Positions 1-10,919 of a DNA stretch of 64,000 nucleotides are shown here, one piece after another. Both the position numbers and the translations under genes were made by a program. The notes beneath the pieces are model-generated. The model had not been told where the DNA came from. It saw only the letters and a list, made by a program, of their open reading frames with translations, and made no database searches. How positions within the stretch are numbered: the first letter of the stretch is position 1; the number at the start of each line of letters is the position of its first letter. This DNA is from Tetraselmis striata (taxonomy: Eukaryota > Chlorophyta > Chlorodendrophyceae > Chlorodendrales > Chlorodendraceae): the NCBI GenBank assembly GCA_006384855.1, contig VCJN01002568.1:62001-126000 (forward strand). The letters are read 5' to 3'.

Positions 1-557
1 CCTGGTTGGCACGATGTCCCTCATATGTCCTTCCGGAGTGTGTGACGCGCCTTCCACATTCCGGAGGGGTTGACCGTCTAATAGCAGCCGACTGACGAGT
101 CTTTCTGCGAGTGCCGATTTTATGGATGCCTCTTGCACTGCCTTCGCCTTCTTGAAGTACCTTTCGCAGTCCCGTTCTGAGCTTGGTGATTTGAGGTTTA
201 GGGTTTGCTCTGGATTTGCTTCGCCTCCGACTGCGAAATGCTCGCCCACAACAGCGCGATAGCCTTGCCAGCGTCGTAATTGGGCCCACGTCTTGGCTTG
301 CCACCCTCTACCTTCTCGCCGACGTCCTGCTCCTCCTCGCCCTCCTCCTCGCCCTTCTGGTCGTCCTCATTGTCGTCCTCATCATTGGCGTCCCCACGAT
401 CGTCATCGTCAGGATCATCGTCGCCATCCTCTTCGTCGCCCTGGCCACCGTTGCTACCACCCCTGCCATGCTCTTCTTCGACGAGTTTCTCCTCCTCCGG
501 CTCCTTGGTAGACTCGTCGCCGGCCTGCCCGGCCTCGAGGTGGGGAGTCGCGTCCAA
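1..557 (-). CDS. Partial acidic-protein gene at the window edge
   Basis: Not recognised. Reading the minus strand from about 557, a 119-residue open frame is extremely rich in Asp and Glu (runs such as DDDPDDDDRGDANDEDD). It continues through PNYDAGKAIALLWASI and stops at 198. From about 205 down to base 1 a different minus frame is open and looks coding (SERDCERYFKKAKAVQEA, then SRLLLDGQPLRNVEG), so either an intron or a frameshift lies near 200-210. The gene runs off the left edge. Acidic low-complexity regions are found in nuclear and chromatin proteins and also in retroelement Gag proteins, so no function is assigned. Confidence 0.3.
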
Positions 558-820
558 GGGCGAGTCGGCGGCCCTCGTGACGGGCGATGACTGTGTGGGC
601 GCGCGCCCGTTTGAAGAGGATCGTGGGAGGAGGGCCTCAGGAATCGCACGCGCTGGAGACGGTAGTTTGACTGCGTTGCCGACGAAGACACATTGTTTTC
701 AGAGCTATCCAGAAGTTTAAAGTGTTTGACCCGGCATGGTGCTATCAACGCACAATCATGCGCGCTCGTCGGGGTGCCCGCCGGGCCGCGAGGGCGGGCC
801 GGGCCGCGGGCCGCGGGCAT

Positions 821-1412
821 CGTTCGCCTACTGGCTACCGGAGATTTGCGGTGGGCGCGTACATTGCTGTGCAGATCAAATATGTCAAGCGCTAAGTACT
901 ATTTCGATTTACGTTTGGCGGGGACCCCGATTTTCGTCAGCCGCAAATATGCCCATATTTGCGGCTGGCGCGGCCGGCAGCAAATCTTAAGCCGCAAATA
1001 TCGGTGATTTACGGTTACAGTTCGGTTTGATACTACGGTGCTTAGCAACTTCGGCTCGTATATCCTGTAGTCGCAATGAATCGTAAATTTCGTACCGGTA
1101 CCCGCACGATTATTTACGGCTGCGGTCGGGTACGGCGGGTGGCGACGCGGCTACAAGAAATGGCGCTACAAGAAAGTGGTCACTTTTCCTGGCTCCTTTG
1201 AATACGATATTACAACGAATATACTGCGCAGATTACGAAAGTTCGGTTTCCGACCCCAAAATGTCTTAAACCCTGTCTTTCTTATATCTGTATCGGCACC
1301 CACATAATAAGGTAAGAGAAGGCATTAGTACGAGCACTTGAACAAGTAATCCTTGTAATAAGTTTACACATATTAAATTCATATCCATCTCGCGTAATCC
1401 TGCTCGGGACAT
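821..1412. other. Gene-free spacer with a strong hairpin
   Basis: No convincing coding frame. It contains a near-perfect palindrome at 938-967 (arms CAGCCGCAAATATG and CATATTTGCGGCTG, two-base spacer), and part of the arm is repeated again at about 991-1003. The right end abuts the first repeat of the gag+YR element. Confidence 0.5.
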
Positions 1413-1597
1413 GTTTTAAACTAGTTTTTGGGTTTCCTCCCTTGACCTAACCGCTTTTCAGCTACAAGTGCTGCTCAGTGGTACGGGAACTAGGCATCTG
1501 TTGTTGCGCCCTTTTTGGGTGCAGCACGAGAAGATATAAAAGCAGCTAGAACAGCTGAGCCTGCCATCTTCCAGTTTTCGCTGCGTTCCACACAGCG
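1413..1597 (+). repeat. A1 repeat of copy 1, with TATA-like box
   Basis: About 185 bases, repeated at 4309-4494. It carries GATATAAAAG at 1533-1542, a plausible core promoter placed about 180 bases ahead of the gag start codon. The matching site in copy 2 reads GACATAAAAG. Confidence 0.8.
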
Positions 1598-1710
1598 ATG
1601 TAAAAACTGACTCGTAACCAGTTGCGAGCAAGGTCACCCCAGGTTGTTCAAGACCACACCCGGCTCGCCATCCGAGTGTGATATTCTCGTCCGTACGTCC
1701 GTGCGTTACC

Positions 1711-2565
1711 ATGTCAGATGGAGAAGAACCCGTCGCTGAGCCGATGCTAAAGTCGTTGCAAGCAGATGTGCGGGCACTGGCTACAGCTGTAGCTCAATTG
1801 ACGGCTCGTGAGCGTGTTGTTGATGAAGAAGGGGCACATGGCTCTGGCTTCGCGCAGCGCAGCGCGGGACAGCCGACAGGCAGCGGGGGAGCCGCAGAGC
1901 GCCCCGACTTGCTAGAGCTAGCCCAGAGCGGCCGTGTCGGAGCAAAATCCGTGAGTGCCAAGGATGACTACCTCGCGGTGCTAGAACTACTGCAGAGAGC
2001 ATAGTCTGGTTATGAGGCCGTTCGACCGGTCAACCGAGTGCCTGGACTCTTTCCCCTGAGCACCGACCTAACGAACGAGTACCTCAAGCAGGATGACCGG
2101 CGTCTGCCGGCCCAGGAGGAGTATTTGTGGATGTCGTGTTTCGGGGCCCACATGGCCGCGCTTTTCGTGGCTCTCGACGAGCTGCTGCCCTACGTCCCTG
2201 CCACCAACCAGGACTTCACCCCCTACCTCGCGAGAGCTCGGAACCACGCCGAGGCCATCGACAAGGCGTTTCGGTTTCGTTTGGCCTTCCTGCGGAGGCT
2301 AAATGAGATCAAGCGTGTGCACGGTGACCAAGGTGTTCTGGATGTGCTGCGAGCCCAGCATTTTCAGCCTGCTTCGGAGCATCTGGGTTCCGCGATCTTT
2401 GGGGACCTCATGCGGGACTACGAGCGCCGTGTCTTCGAAGCGACCGTTGCCAGTAGCGCGAAAGCGACCGCTACTGCTCGAGTGGCGGCTGCAGCTGCAG
2501 GTCGCGGGCGTGGGCGAGGACGTGGCGGTGGACGCGGGCGTGGCCGCGAAGGTGAGCACGAGTGA
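1711..2565 (+). pseudogene. Gag-like protein gene, interrupted by a stop codon
   Basis: The frame opens at ATG 1711 (MSDGEEPV...), where copy 2 has its equivalent start. It is open except for a TAG at 2002-2004; copy 2 has GCAGAG at that place, so the stop is a point change. The encoded protein has a short acidic/hydrophobic N-terminal part, a central alpha-helical stretch (EEYLWMSCFGAHMAALFVA) and a C-terminal run of Arg-Gly repeats (GRGRGRGGGRGRGRE). An RG-rich tail of this kind is typical of nucleic-acid-binding Gag proteins. The Gag assignment rests on position, the RG tail and the retroelement context, not on a recognised fold. It ends at TGA 2563-2565, where the recombinase frame is already open. 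Confidence 0.65.
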
Positions 2566-4228
2566 CGGTGTGGGGCGCCTTTTGTCGGAGCTGCGGAGCT
2601 TTGCGAGGCCACCTTTCGGTGACCGCCGCAAGACGCACCCTTGCAGCTCAACGGCGAGATGAGCGCCCCGTGTTAGGGCCTGATCCCCCCACCCTACAGA
2701 CTTCCTTTAGACCTTCCTCGGTGCGGCGCTTCTTACAGCTACAGCCGAGTGCGGCTCAACCATCCGCACACCTGCACATGGCGGCTCAACTAACCGCCTC
2801 CCGTACCATTCCACCACTGCGTCCGTCGGTTGTTGCACTACGTGTTACGACTAGTTCGCAACGACCAAGTTTCGCGCGGGTACATTACGCGCGAGACAGG
2901 CGCTACGAGCGCGAAGGGCGGGTAGGGCGGCCCTCTTACCTGAACCTAGCCCCGCAAACCCGTACCGACGCTACTGCAAACCCGTCCAGCAGCTACCGGC
3001 CAGCCGCCGGGAACCTAACTGCTGCTGCCGAGTACTTTGCGAACAGTAGTCGTACCGGTGGAACTCTGTTAGTAAAACGACGCACTTACGTAATTGACGA
3101 GCCCGAGGCTGTCGCTCCCTGGGCTGCTTCATTGCGATCTCGGCTGCAGGACGCGTTTGGCTCAGACGAGCTAGGCCAGCGGACGCTCGACCTACTCTCC
3201 AGCTCCCTCAGCGCTCAGGCACTCAAGAGTTACGCCGGCCGGCTGTCTCAGTTCGCGGAGTTCTGCCACGACTCCGAGAACATCAGCCCGCTGGAGGCGA
3301 CTACTGCGAATGTCGTTCGGTATGTTGCATGGATCGGGGAGCAGGGGCACATCGCCGCTAAGTCGCTGCAACCTTACCTGTCTGCGATCAACCCGTTCTT
3401 CGAGCTGCACAACCTCGACCCAATCGCCAAGGACAGCCTACACCTAACTTCAGCAAGGCGTGGGCTGATGCTGCGTCAGCGCCGACTGGACGCTGCCCCT
3501 TTGCGTGTCCCTCTGCCTGCGGATGTAGCTTACCGCTTCGTCACAAAGGCCGAGCTGATTGTGTCTGCTTCCTACCCAGAGTACCACCACAACTTTCGAG
3601 CCCTCCTGGCCTCGGTTGTCAACTTTATGTTCTTTGCCTGGGGCCTTACTGGCGTGTCCTATCGAGTGCGAGACGTGCATGTCGACGACTACAACATCAC
3701 CCTGCAAGTGTACCGAGAGAAGGGTCGCGCTGGTCGACGGGGACCCGACGACCTACGCGTACTTCTCCTCCCAGTGTCAGAGCACCCCCGAGTGGCCCGT
3801 CTCCTGCACCACTTCCTCGACCACGTCCAGTCAGTCCCCCATGGTTGGTGTTGGCTTGGCTATGTCGAACTTCTGGGCTGTCAGTTCGGATGAGCAGTCA
3901 AAACCTTGGACTGCGGCTACAATGTCAGATTGGCTGTCCACAACCATCCGTCTGGTCAACGCTGCCCCCCCCTGCTGGCACCTCCTGGACCTCGCACAGT
4001 CTTCGCAAAGGCGCAGCCTCTGCAGCGAACGCCATCGGTGTGCCATTGTCCCACATTCGCTACCAAGGCGGTTGGGCCACTAACTCTGACGTCGTTCTGG
4101 ACTACATCGACCCCAACGTTCTTCCTTCACCTGGCGCATGGTTCTTCTTTGGACACATCGCCCCCCTAAGCCACTTCCAAGTCCAACAGGACTCCGCAGC
4201 GGTGGCCTTCCCAGTGCCTCCTTCATGA
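2562..4228 (+). pseudogene. Tyrosine recombinase gene, frameshifted and lacking catalytic Arg I
   Basis: Phage-integrase-type tyrosine recombinase, the enzyme that inserts circular DNA copies of DIRS/PAT elements. The frame is open to about 3838, then shifts by +1 at a C run (CAGTCCCCCATGG), and shifts again by +1 at a longer C run near 3966. The C-terminal catalytic block (HSLRKGAAS, then YQGGWATNSD, then LDYID) is readable in the last frame to the stop at 4228. Compared with copy 2, the first catalytic Arg (FFARGL) is Trp here (FFAWGL, codon TGG at 3639-3641). The gene is therefore broken in three independent ways. Confidence 0.85.
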
Positions 4229-4279
4229 CTTGGCGCTACCTCTTCTCCGTCAATCCATCGCTCTCTCCGTTCGCTCAAG

Positions 4280-4611
4280 ACTGGCAAAACCAGACTCAAC
4301 TTTGAAATGTTTTAAACTAGTTTATGGGGTTTCCTCCCTTGACCTAACCGCTTTTCAGCTACAAGTGCTGCACAGTGGTACGGGAACTAGGCATCTGTTG
4401 TTGCGCCTTTTTTGGGTGCAGCACGAGTAGATATAAAAGCAGCTAGAACAGCTGAGCATGCCATCTTCCAGTTTTCGCTGCGTTCCACGCAGCGCCCCCC
4501 CTGACTCCGTTTTCCCTCCACGCTTTCGCTAAACCATCCTGCCAATTTCGGCTCTTGACCGTGTAAAACAGCCTGCGCGACCTTTTTGGCAAAACCAGAC
4601 TCAACTTTGAA
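4280..4611 (+). repeat. B1-A2-B2 terminal repeat block of copy 1
   Basis: B1 (about 4280-4308, GGCAAAACCAGACTCAACTT followed by TGAAATG) abuts A2 (4309-4494), and B2 (4587-4611) repeats B1 without its last three bases. TGTAA at 4562-4566, between A2 and B2, fits the algal polyadenylation signal, so a transcript started in A1 could end after A2 and be terminally redundant. The missing ATG of B2 is probably displaced to the far side of the next element, inserted at this point. Confidence 0.75.
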
Positions 4612-4880
4612 TCGTTGTTAAGTATTAACTGAGGTTAGAAAACGACAACGGAGTGATGCCCCAATCCTATAGCGGTGCCAGCCCTAGTCGGCCGTGTGCA
4701 ATCGGCGCCACGATGCTCCGGAAATTTCCGGAATCTTCCTGCGCCGATTCGTACATCGGCCGCCGGCATCCCCGGCACCGGAGGGTTGGTGGCAGCAGCT
4801 CTAGACCCTTCAACAGCACTGGCTATTTAGGCGGGACACGGACTCGGCACAGTCCATCCCTTTTGCTGTTGCTTGCGCAA
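4612..4880 (+). repeat. A1 repeat of the non-autonomous element
   Basis: About 269 bases, repeated almost unchanged at 5757-6026. The two copies diverge only at their right end (GCTTGCGCAACAGAC versus GCTTTCGCAACACCC). Confidence 0.85.
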
Positions 4881-5692
4881 CAGACAATCGCACGGTGCTC
4901 TGCGCCGTGAGGTACCGTGTGCTCGGCATCATCGGTGCACGTTAAACCTCCGCAGCGATGGCGTTCCGCTGCTAGGTTGTTCATGGGCCGCCCAATCGCG
5001 CAGAGCGGGCGTGCCAGCCGCGCCGGCCCGTATGGCGTGGCACGCCGGCGCTTTTCCCATCGCGCGCCGGCCCCGCGTTGCTCGCCCGCCAGCGTGACGT
5101 CCGACACTCCTGTGGTATCAGCCGTCCATGGTGCTTGCAGCCCGGATCCCTCCGACCTCTGCTTGCCTTCGGCGTGGCGGGAGTCCGTCACCCTTGCGCG
5201 AGACGACACCCGAGTTGTTACCCTGCTGACATCCCGGCGCGTCGTGCGCTGACCTGCCGGGTTTTTTACTACTGCTTCCGACGTGTGGCGCCGCCGGAGC
5301 TTTCTTCTAAAATTACTGGCCACCTTATCGCGCGCGACGTGTCACTGGAGCGCTACTCGAGCGCCTCGTGGTGGAACGTTGGAGAGGGGGCCGAATCGCA
5401 TCTTCTTGCGCGTGTCGTCGCGACACTACGGTCCCTGCGTGAGCCTGGCGTCCCGCGTTCGCCTGCACGATCGGCTCCGCGGCGCTTCCGATGCGTCGCG
5501 CGAGCCGTGCTCGTTGTTCGGCAAGTGGAGCGTCCGCAGCTTGCGCACAAGCGATGGACGGGGAGCGTGGAGACAGCCGCCGCTCGTGTGGCCGGCCCGC
5601 GCATCCGTCGGTGTGTTGTTTGTTCTCAAACACCGGCCTAGCGGGCACGTGGGAAGCGCGCGCCGCTAGGCCGCTGTGGCCTTCGGCTTCCT

Positions 5693-6157
5693 TGGCAAAA
5701 CTGGCTGTGCCTCCCTCTGCCCAGTGCCTACCTGCCTGCTCATGGAAGTAGTTTAATCGTTGTTAAGTATTAACTGAGGTTAGAAAACGACAACGGAGTG
5801 ATGCCCCAATCCTATAGCGGTGCCAGCCCTAGTCGGCCGTGTGCAATCGGCGCCACGATGCTCCGGAAATTTCCGGAATCTTCCTGCGCCGATTCGTACA
5901 TCGGCCGCCGGCATCCCCGGCACCGGAGGGTTGGTGGCAGCAGCTCTAGACCCTTCAACAGCACTGGCTATTTAGGCGGGACACGGACTCGGCACAGTCC
6001 ATCCCTTTTGCTGTTGCTTTCGCAACACCCACCCTCCACTCCCATCCTGGTAGTCTTGCCAGGCCTCAGCGCCGATGTAATTCACCGACACTGGTCCTTT
6101 GGCAAAACTGGCTGTGCCTCCCTCTGCCCAGTGCCTACCTGCCTGCTCATGGAAGTA
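5693..6157 (+). repeat. B1-A2-B2 block of the non-autonomous element
   Basis: B1 5693-5756, A2 5757-6026, unique spacer 6027-6099, B2 from 6100. B1 reads ...CATGGAAGTAGTTTAA before A2. B2 reads ...CATGGAAGTA, then a 631-bp insertion, then GTTTAA. B1 thus gives the empty site of the insertion. Confidence 0.8.
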
Positions 6158-6788
6158 CAGTGACTATACCGATATAATGAATACCGATATAGTGAACATA
6201 CCGATATAGTGAACGGGGGGGGGGGGGACGGATTCTTAACACCGGGAAAAATCCCTATGTATACCCCTATAATAAACTTACCAATATAATAAACTTACCG
6301 CTATAGTGAACGGGGGGGGGGGGGGGGGACACAATGCCCCAAACTATACCGATATAGTAAACTTCTCTACATAACGGCAGTGTTGCCGACGCCGAACCCG
6401 GCCGTTGGCGTGTTCCGATAGCCGGTACCGTTCCAGTACGGGCGCAGAGGCCTCTACAGCCACTCGGCGGCGGCGGCGGCGGCGGCACACTGCGGCACAT
6501 TGCGCCCACCGCCACTCAACTGCCCCACCGCGTCTGTCGCCATCGCGCCATGGCGACGCCCACCGAGCAGCGCTGTTCCTATCTAGACAACTGCAGGATA
6601 AGGCCTGGAGACTGCTACAGTGAACGGGGTCACCGTTACAATAAACAATAGTACCGATTTAGTAAACCGTTTACTATAGCGGTCGGGTGGGCCTGCTTAT
6701 AATGAACACCGATATAGTGAACATACCGACATAGTGAACGGGGGGGGGGGGGGGGGACGCAATGTTTATTATATCGGTATAGTCACTG
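6158..6788. mobile_element. Small TIR transposon (Tc1/mariner-pogo type MITE), TA target duplication
   Basis: The termini are inverted copies: CAGTGACTATACCGATATAA at the left and its reverse complement TTATATCGGTATAGTCACTG at the right. They are flanked by TA at 6156-6157 and 6789-6790. TA duplication and CAGT-type ends with internal GATATARTGAAC repeats are features of pogo/Tc1-mariner elements. The interior has many copies of the word CCGATATAGTGAAC, three poly(G) runs (near 6215, 6312 and 6739) and a (CGG)n stretch, and no transposase. It is inserted in B2 of the surrounding element. Confidence 0.8.
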
Positions 6789-6796
6789 TAGTTTAA

Positions 6797-9700
6797 ATAT
6801 GAGGATTATACGGGCGCGGTACGGGTACAAGTACCGCACGGTACGTACCATACGTACGGTGGTAGTGCGCGCGGCGTATCAGTCGTCGCTCGTACTACAG
6901 TCCGCAAAATAATAGGACACTCCCTGGACACTGTACTCGCAGACAATTATTAATTGTCCCACGCGGCGGAGGCCGCACCGATTGGGATGAGATGTCATTT
7001 TTAAAACATGTAGCGACTAATTAAAAATTTAATATTTGTTACACCTAAGTAAAGTTATCGTCTTGACAAGGTGTCTTCACCCAACATCGGGGAAGGGCCC
7101 ACCCCTGACCAACATAGGTTCCGCTAATTAAAGCGCGTAGGGCGGGATCTCCGATCCGTAGGCCAGCCATGTGACTATGTTGCAGTACATATACTGCAAC
7201 ATCATCATTATCAACATCCTTGTCAATAGGCGCGTACACGCTTCGTGTTTCACACGGGCGGGGTTGATGACACACGTACATGGCGCCAGCCTGTACGCGC
7301 CACCCGCACCGGATGTGCACGATGCACGTCGATACAAACACGCGACCACGTGACCGCCCGTATATGCGTGTTCCCACCGTTTCTATGCCCCGGCATCTCG
7401 CAGCATGCTCTAGCGTTGTGTTCCACTGGTGGCGGCCAACCAGCTAGGTCGTCTCGCCGCCGAGATCGGGCCCCGCCTTGAGCTGTTGCAAGCGGTGTCC
7501 TCGGACGCCTCAAGGGTCGGATGCGAAGGCGGAGAAAACACCCCCTCCCCATGCACCGCGTTCTCATACGCCTCAGTCACGGCCCGTTCTTCGCTCATTT
7601 GTCGGCTCCGGCAGTGTATAGTACAATAAAAATGTAGAGTAGTATACATTACCGTAGTATGCTCTCCGACCTTGTGCAACTCACGATTGCCGGATCGCCC
7701 GACGCACGGCAGACACCCACCCACGCTCCTGGCCCAGCAGGTAGGTCACCGCCCGAGGGCGAGTTCCGAGCCCCCGTGCACGGTTGGATTTATTAAAGCC
7801 GCCAACGTGCAAGGTTGTGCCAAGTATTGTAACGCCACCCGCGTACTGGGCGGGCTGTGTATGCAATTCGCGCCATTCGTTACACACCACGCACGCCGTG
7901 GCGCTCAGCCCGTCTTAATGAGATCTGCGGCACATGCTGCTCGTGATGGTCAAATACTAATCCATGTTATCCAGCGAAGCGTCGATTTTTCGGCGGTGAG
8001 CTTTATTGCCATACGGGTACCCGTATAGTGCAGCGGATCGGGCCTATAGGTGCATGACTAAAGCGCTTATCTACTGGCATGTACTACTAAGTACTATAAT
8101 CCACCCACCCGCCCGCCCGCCCGCCCACGGTCCTTAATTTCACAGCCGTCCGATTACGATCTCACGGTTGGGAGGCTATGAGTACTGGTACTCGCTACTC
8201 GCTGCTGGTAATGGGAAAAAAAAACTCTGGTAGCGACTCCTTCAAAACGCTGGCAATGCGAACGCTCGCTGCTGGTACTGGTACTCGCTACTCGCTGCTG
8301 GCACTGCTGGTACTGCTGGTACCGTCGTGGTTTACAAAAAGGGCAGTTCCCACACCAGTACCAGCAGTTCGGTTCTGCCCTCGACGGAGCACAACCCCGT
8401 CATTGTTGATCTATACGGCGACGCGCTCATGAACCTCCCGGCGCCTGGAGACGCTCACTGGCGGGTACTGCTGGTACTGGTGTGAATAACAAAGAGCAGT
8501 TCCCCAGAACTGCTGGTACTGGTGTGAATTACAAAAAGGGCAGTTCCCCAGAATTAGAAAATCAACACAGCAAGCCGCCTAAATGCGGCCCACATCCCGC
8601 ATAAGGCGGGATGGATGAGTGATGCGCACACGGTTCAGAGTCAGGGCCACGCGAGCACGTGTGTGTGTGGGTGATCCTCGGACGTGCTGTGCAGCTTCAG
8701 CAACGGGATGGCAGACGAATCTGCGCCGTCTGATGAGGCAGCGAGCGCGCTCTCGAGCGGCCACCAAGCTCAGGACCCCGAGGAAATCTCTTGCGAGCAA
8801 GGCCTCATGGTGAGCCCGGGTGACTGCTGGTACTGGGACTGGTACTCGCTACTCGCTGCTGGTAATGGAATAAAAAACTCTGGTACTTCAAAGCGCTGGC
8901 AATGCAAACGCTCGCTGCTGGTACTTCAAAGCGCTGGCAATGCAATTCATGGAACTGTAGGCCAGTGATATAGAACCCGTTCTTTTAAAAATTTCTGAAA
9001 AATCAACGCATCGCTGATTCAACTGTCAAGATACATCATATAAAATGAGTGGTATCAAGTCCAGATTTTAAGTTACTTCATATTAATAAAGCCGGCGAGT
9101 CGATTAATCTTATCGTTATAAGGCCGTATATTAATAATCGTATATTGGTTGTCGTATTAATATTATCGTGATAGAGCCGGCGAGTCGAGCGGTTGCTCGT
9201 GTACAACGACGGTATCGTTTACTTTCGTCGTCGGTGATGGGGCGCAACATATCGAAGCGCAGCTCGAAACCAATGGTGAAGAGATAAAAATGCCCTACAA
9301 CCACACCACCGCAACGAATCCGGGTTTGTCTTTACCAAACATACTTCCGCCGCACCCCTCGTCCTCGAATGGTACCAACATGACTCCGAAGGTCGGCAAA
9401 AATGTAATAACACGGACTAAGTACAATCCTCAAAATAAAAGAAACACTCTTTACTCGCTTACAATTACTACTCCGCCACGCGGAAGAGGCCGCACCGACT
9501 ATGATGAGATCTATATTTTTTAAATGTGAGCATGTGACGCTCTTCCGCCTACTTGTAGGGGCAAATGTAAGACATTGTCTTGCATCGTGCGCAACGCGTG
9601 CGCAGGTTTGAATCAAGCGATAGTGACCGAATATTATGCCGTATTGAACCCCCAACGGCGCACGAGTGCACGGTCTCGTGATGCATGAGAGTCACCAACG

Positions 9701-10919
9701 CACAGACCTAAATGCCGTATAAGTAGGTCATATACATATCCTACCTCACTCGAGTTGTACACTGCGCACGTATCATGTAACGCGGCGGGCCATTTCGCAT
9801 ACAAGCGATTCACCATTTCGCCAACACCACTACATGTACGGCCGTGTGTGTTTTTCACTAGCACACCCCACCGCCGCAGCCATGCGGTCAGCGGCATGGG
9901 CTGGCGACTACCAGTACCAGGACTAATGATTAGTTCGAGGGTGCACCATGTGGCATGCAACCTTCTCATCACGTACTTGTACCTTTTTTCTGCCCCGGGA
10001 CAGGACTAGCACCAGTGAAACCCTTGCAACGTCTCTACGACGGCCGTTTAGGCAGCAATCAAGTTACGGAAAGCCCTGGGTAGGCGACGCTCCGTTATAG
10101 TCATCAAGCAAATTGCCGAAGCATTGTGCAAGGCCAATTAGAGGGTCAGTGACGGAATTTCCGACACTGTTGGATCACCGTCTAAAACACTGCCATGAAA
10201 ATACCCGGCCCTTACCGCAAAAGGTCCGCCCTACCCGTTTGGGCGTCGGCTCATTCGAGTAATGCGAGTTGGGGCAAGCCTCAACATGCGGAGCAAAGAA
10301 TTTTGGGAGTGCGATACATGTGCAACAAAGAAGGCAATGCGAGGGAGGGCCCGATGCCATAGCTGGAAAATTTTCCCATTCCCTGTAAAATCCAAGGCGC
10401 CGTGTGGGGAGGGGGGGACCCCGCCCAAAATAAAGGCAGTTAGTCCTGGGCCTAATTTAGGTCCTCGGTTATATATACCCAGGGTCCATGCCTTGTCCCT
10501 ATGAAATTTTGCGGCGCCTGTAGAAATAAGGATTTCCGTTATGCGGATAATTACCAGGAGTAAGGATTACAGGTACCAGTAACCATACTTACACTTCACC
10601 GCCGACTTTCCCAGTGTTAAGCGCAGTTCTGCCGTTAACTACTGTGGGACCCGTCTCCGCCCGCCGCCCGCCGCGCAGCGGGGGCGGGCGGGAGATCGGA
10701 GGACATGCTCGTGACAAAGCGTCACGGCGGGCAGCCACCAGGCCGTCCGAGGCGTAGGAGACGGTGTGCTCGTGCCGCTGGCGGCACGCTGGGGGTGGCG
10801 CGGGCGGGCGCGTGGTCGATGCCGCCTGGAGCCGCAGGCGTTGACTGCGCTGTCCGTGGTCGTCCCGGTTTTTCGATTTCTTGCAGTACTTTATGCATTA
10901 CTTCCGATGCCGGCGTCAT
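6797..10919. other. Gene-free repeat-rich stretch
   Basis: No reliable gene. Contents seen: a diverged 85-base direct repeat (6937-7018 and 9455-9540, sharing AGGCCGCACCGA and GATGAGAT); a GCCC/ACCC microsatellite at 8100-8129; a 95-base repeat pair (8182-8280 and 8832-8927, core TACTCGCTACTCGCTGCTGG); a 51-base tandem duplication around 8470-8550 (CTGCTGGTACTGGTGTGAAT); an AT-rich segment at 9000-9200 with GCCGGCGAGTCGA twice; and many GTAC-centred words. Open frames here are short and compositionally odd. Confidence 0.6.

Larger units (their letters stand above)
1413..4611 (+). mobile_element. PAT-type gag+YR retroelement, copy 1 (decayed)
   Basis: The layout is A1 (1413-1597), gag, tyrosine recombinase, B1 (about 4280-4308), A2 (4309-4494), a 92-base spacer, B2 (4587-4611). 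This is the split direct repeat arrangement A1-B1A2B2 known from PAT-like members of the DIRS order. Those elements also carry reverse transcriptase, RNase H and usually a methyltransferase. Here gag runs directly into the recombinase and none of these is present. A1 and A2 differ at a handful of positions. gag has an in-frame stop and the recombinase has two frameshifts, so this copy is dead. Its right end is joined directly to the next split-repeat element. Copy 2 at 41322-44528 has the same structure. Confidence 0.85.
4612..6796 (+). mobile_element. Non-autonomous split-direct-repeat element (no genes)
   Basis: A second element with the same A1-B1A2B2 architecture but unrelated sequence. 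A1 is 4612-4880 and A2 is 5757-6026 (offset 1145). B1 is 5693-5756 (GGCAAAACTGGCTGTGCC...) and B2 is 6100-6157 plus 6789-6796, interrupted by a small transposon. The internal 0.8 kb (4881-5692) has open frames on both strands, but none resembles a known protein. TGTAA at 6076-6080 again lies between A2 and B2. B1/B2 of both families start with the motif TGGCAAAAC. It behaves like a non-autonomous partner of an RT-encoding DIRS/PAT element. A1 carries a 14-base palindrome CCGGAAATTTCCGG (4718-4731), conserved in A2. Confidence 0.75.

Noticed and set aside
198..820. Plus-strand and second minus-strand frames over the acidic region
   Set aside because: Ser/Pro/Leu or Arg-rich shadows of the Asp/Glu codon run; only the acidic frame is plausible.
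4309..4494. Ordinary LTR of a Ty1/Ty3 element
   Set aside because: The repeat does not begin TG and end CA, the element has no protease/RT/integrase, there is no target duplication of 4-6 bases, and the B repeat outside A2 does not fit an LTR.
1413..4611. Crypton (DNA-only YR transposon)
   Set aside because: Cryptons lack long terminal repeats and Gag. The A1-B1A2B2 repeats and the RG-tailed ORF point to PAT/DIRS origin, although loss of RT leaves a DNA-only life possible.
5325..5648. 107-codon minus frame in the non-autonomous element
   Set aside because: Arg/Ala-rich, overlapped by open frames in other phases, no domain; expected by chance in such GC-rich DNA.
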